Positions 62,946-64,000 of a stretch of DNA of 64,000 nt are shown here, one piece after another. Made by a program: the position numbers and the translations under genes. How positions within the stretch are numbered: the first letter of the stretch is position 1; every line of letters starts with the position of its first letter. The stretch spans positions 18,445 to 82,444 of the forward strand of contig CAMDUE010000010.1 of the NCBI GenBank assembly GCA_945877575.1, given 5' to 3'. This stretch comes from Chitinophaga pinensis (GTDB lineage: Bacteria > Bacteroidota > Bacteroidia > NS11-12g > UBA955). Below the pieces are notes generated by a model. That model saw only the letters and a list, made by a program, of their open reading frames with translations, was not told the origin of the DNA and searched no databases.

Positions 62946-63593
62946 ATGAATATAGCAGTATTGGGATCAGGCCCCAAATTAACTTCTTGGATGCGGAAAG
63001 CAAATGCCGCTCTAACATACGTGCAAGATACAAAAACTCACACCAATTACGAGGTTTTCATTGACCTTGATTTCGATGAACATCACGAAAGAATTTTAGA
63101 ATACGCAACCAATAAGGAAACCATTTTTCTCCTTAACACCTGTTTAACCACCCTTGAATCAGCGCTTTTTAGGTCTGGTTTGTCTTACGAAGGACAAAAA
63201 TTCTTGGGAATTAATGCATTTCCTCTCATGGCCGAACGCGAATTACTCGAAGTCACTTCGCCATTCAATTTTATTCCTTCGGGGGATGTTTTTGCTTTCT
63301 TGGGATATCAACCCGAATATGTTCAATCACGGGTTGGATTTATCACACCACGCATCATTTGCATGATCATCAACGAAGCGTATTATACTGTACAAGAAGG
63401 TACAGCCTCAAAAAATGATATTGATACAGGAATGAAATTGGGAACCAACTACCCAAAAGGCCCGTTTGAATTTTGTAATGAGTTTGGAATCGAACAAGTG
63501 TATTTGTTGCTTGAAGCCTTATACCAAGACACCCACGATGAACGATACAAAATTTGTTCGCTGTTGAAATCCGAATATTTAAAATCAAATTAA
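62946..63593 (+). CDS. Shortened 3-hydroxyacyl-CoA dehydrogenase-like protein
   Basis: A 215-residue relative of 3-hydroxyacyl-CoA dehydrogenase, whose usual length is about 280-300. The C-terminal dehydrogenase domain is well kept (SRVGFITPRIICMIINEAYYTVQEG, then GTNYPKGPFEFCNEFGI). The N-terminal NAD fold is reduced: it begins MNIAVLGSGPK and lacks the full GxGxxG helix and much of the first Rossmann half. NAD binding is therefore doubtful, and a non-catalytic or altered role is possible. Proximity to paaN suggests CoA-ester metabolism. Confidence 0.72.
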   Translation: MNIAVLGSGPKLTSWMRKANAALTYVQDTKTHTNYEVFIDLDFDEHHERILEYATNKETIFLLNTCLTTLESALFRSGLSYEGQKFLGINAFPLMAERELLEVTSPFNFIPSGDVFAFLGYQPEYVQSRVGFITPRIICMIINEAYYTVQEGTASKNDIDTGMKLGTNYPKGPFEFCNEFGIEQVYLLLEALYQDTHDERYKICSLLKSEYLKSN

Positions 63594-63596
63594 TCT

Positions 63597-63631
63597 AAAA
63601 AAGAAAGGGGCTTGCGCCCCTTTTCTTTTTT
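63597..63631. terminator. Bidirectional intrinsic terminator
   Basis: AAAGGGGC and GCCCCTTT pair around TTGC, flanked by A-runs and T-runs, between the dehydrogenase-like gene and the convergent T9SS cargo gene. Confidence 0.88.
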
Positions 63632-63658
63632 CATTACTGCTATGATTAAACCAATTAC

Positions 63659-64000
63659 TTAGTTTTGAATGTTGATTTTGCGAGTGATGCTCTGTGTTCC
63701 ATTGCTCACTTTCACCAAGTACACGCCTGAGCTCAATTCGCTCGCCTCTACTTGGGTCATGCCGCCCATAGAATCCATACGCTTCACTACCGCTCCGTTC
63801 ATGTTCATCACTTCGATCACGCTTCCCTTGCCAAATACTGCACTGGTTGCTACTGTGAATACTCCACTAGATGGGTTTGGATAAACCGCTACCCCACCAT
63901 TCTGCAAGTCTTCCACGCTTGAACGGTTCATTACCACTTTCTTGCTGATTGAACACTCACATCCAGTTTGAATCATGGTTGCTCTCATAGTGATTTTGTA
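63659..64000 (-). CDS. C-terminal part of a T9SS cargo protein (cut by window edge)
   Basis: The last 113 residues of a secreted protein are visible; the frame stays open to the window end. They contain a type A T9SS sorting domain: VAVYPNPSSGVFTV, then VIEVMNMNGAVVKRM and the final ELSSGVYLVKVSNGTQSITRKINIQN. The domain directs export through the SprA channel and attachment by PorU/PorQ/PorZ. A Cys pair (CECS) and a short linker precede it. Nothing can be said of the missing functional part. Confidence 0.9.
   Translation of the reverse strand, partial: YKITMRATMIQTGCECSISKKVVMNRSSVEDLQNGGVAVYPNPSSGVFTVATSAVFGKGSVIEVMNMNGAVVKRMDSMGGMTQVEASELSSGVYLVKVSNGTQSITRKINIQN

Noticed and set aside
62920..63033. 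Extended RidA frame starting at 63033
   Set aside because: The extra 38 residues are unlike RidA, overlap the divergent gene and its -7 box, and the canonical start MRETIF is at 62919.

Overview
The window is a stretch of a Bacteroidota chromosome, most likely Flavobacteriales-like; the lineage below phylum is inference. Four things point there: a fused str-S10-spc ribosomal operon without tuf, type IX secretion/gliding genes (porQ, gldA-gldF-gldG, sprA, porZ, T9SS C-terminal domains), -7 promoter boxes of the form TAnnTTTG, and A/T-rich, Shine-Dalgarno-poor gene starts. It is gene dense and no gene-free stretch exceeds about 280 bp. I saw no rRNA, tRNA, CRISPR array, insertion sequence or prophage.

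Layout. 1-13614 (minus): one continuous translation operon, rpsL-rpsG-fusA-rpsJ and on through rplO-secY-infA, with infA cut by the window edge. 13849-20752: a DUF1573 protein, YebC, an unknown 146-residue protein, a Ddl-like ATP-grasp enzyme, a PIN-PhoH protein, an outer-membrane barrel and a PaaJ/PcaF-type thiolase. 20747-21883: truA embedded between two intergenic heptanucleotide tracts. 21883-29090 (minus): a transcription unit porQ-cmk-tpiA followed by a 1514-residue exported protein of unknown function. 29132-44151 (plus): ribF, an M23 peptidase, gldA, gldF, gldG, ruvA, sprA and porZ packed head to tail. 44141-52973 (minus): metallo-hydrolase, phosphosugar isomerase, SurA/PpiD-type isomerase, a BNR-repeat exported protein, trxB and type III glutamine synthetase. 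53249-60424 (plus): kup, DPP IV-like peptidase, bcp, gpsA, cobalamin adenosyltransferase, a third heptamer tract and a YceI lipoprotein. 60527-64000: paaN, a DUF3467 protein and ridA (minus), a shortened 3-hydroxyacyl-CoA dehydrogenase-like protein (plus), and the C-terminal end of a T9SS cargo protein (minus).

How it works together. The first 13.6 kb is translation and Sec export. The 28-44 kb block supplies parts of the outer-membrane T9SS translocon (SprA) and attachment complex (PorQ, PorZ) plus the gliding ABC transporter (GldA/F/G). The SurA/PpiD-like isomerase and the DUF1573, M23 and barrel proteins are envelope functions. Two likely T9SS cargoes lie in the window (48159-49784 and the truncated protein at the right end).

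Most notable signals. (1) Three intergenic tracts are built of 7-bp words: 25 consecutive heptamers in one unbroken phase before truA, 33 after it, and a related tract ending exactly at the -33 box of the yceI promoter. (2) Eight genes have a -7 box ending only 4-8 nt before the ATG, which predicts leaderless or nearly leaderless mRNAs. (3) A nonamer, TCCCCCGAA, occurs seven times on the two strands, far above rough expectation. These are read from sequence alone and none has been tested.
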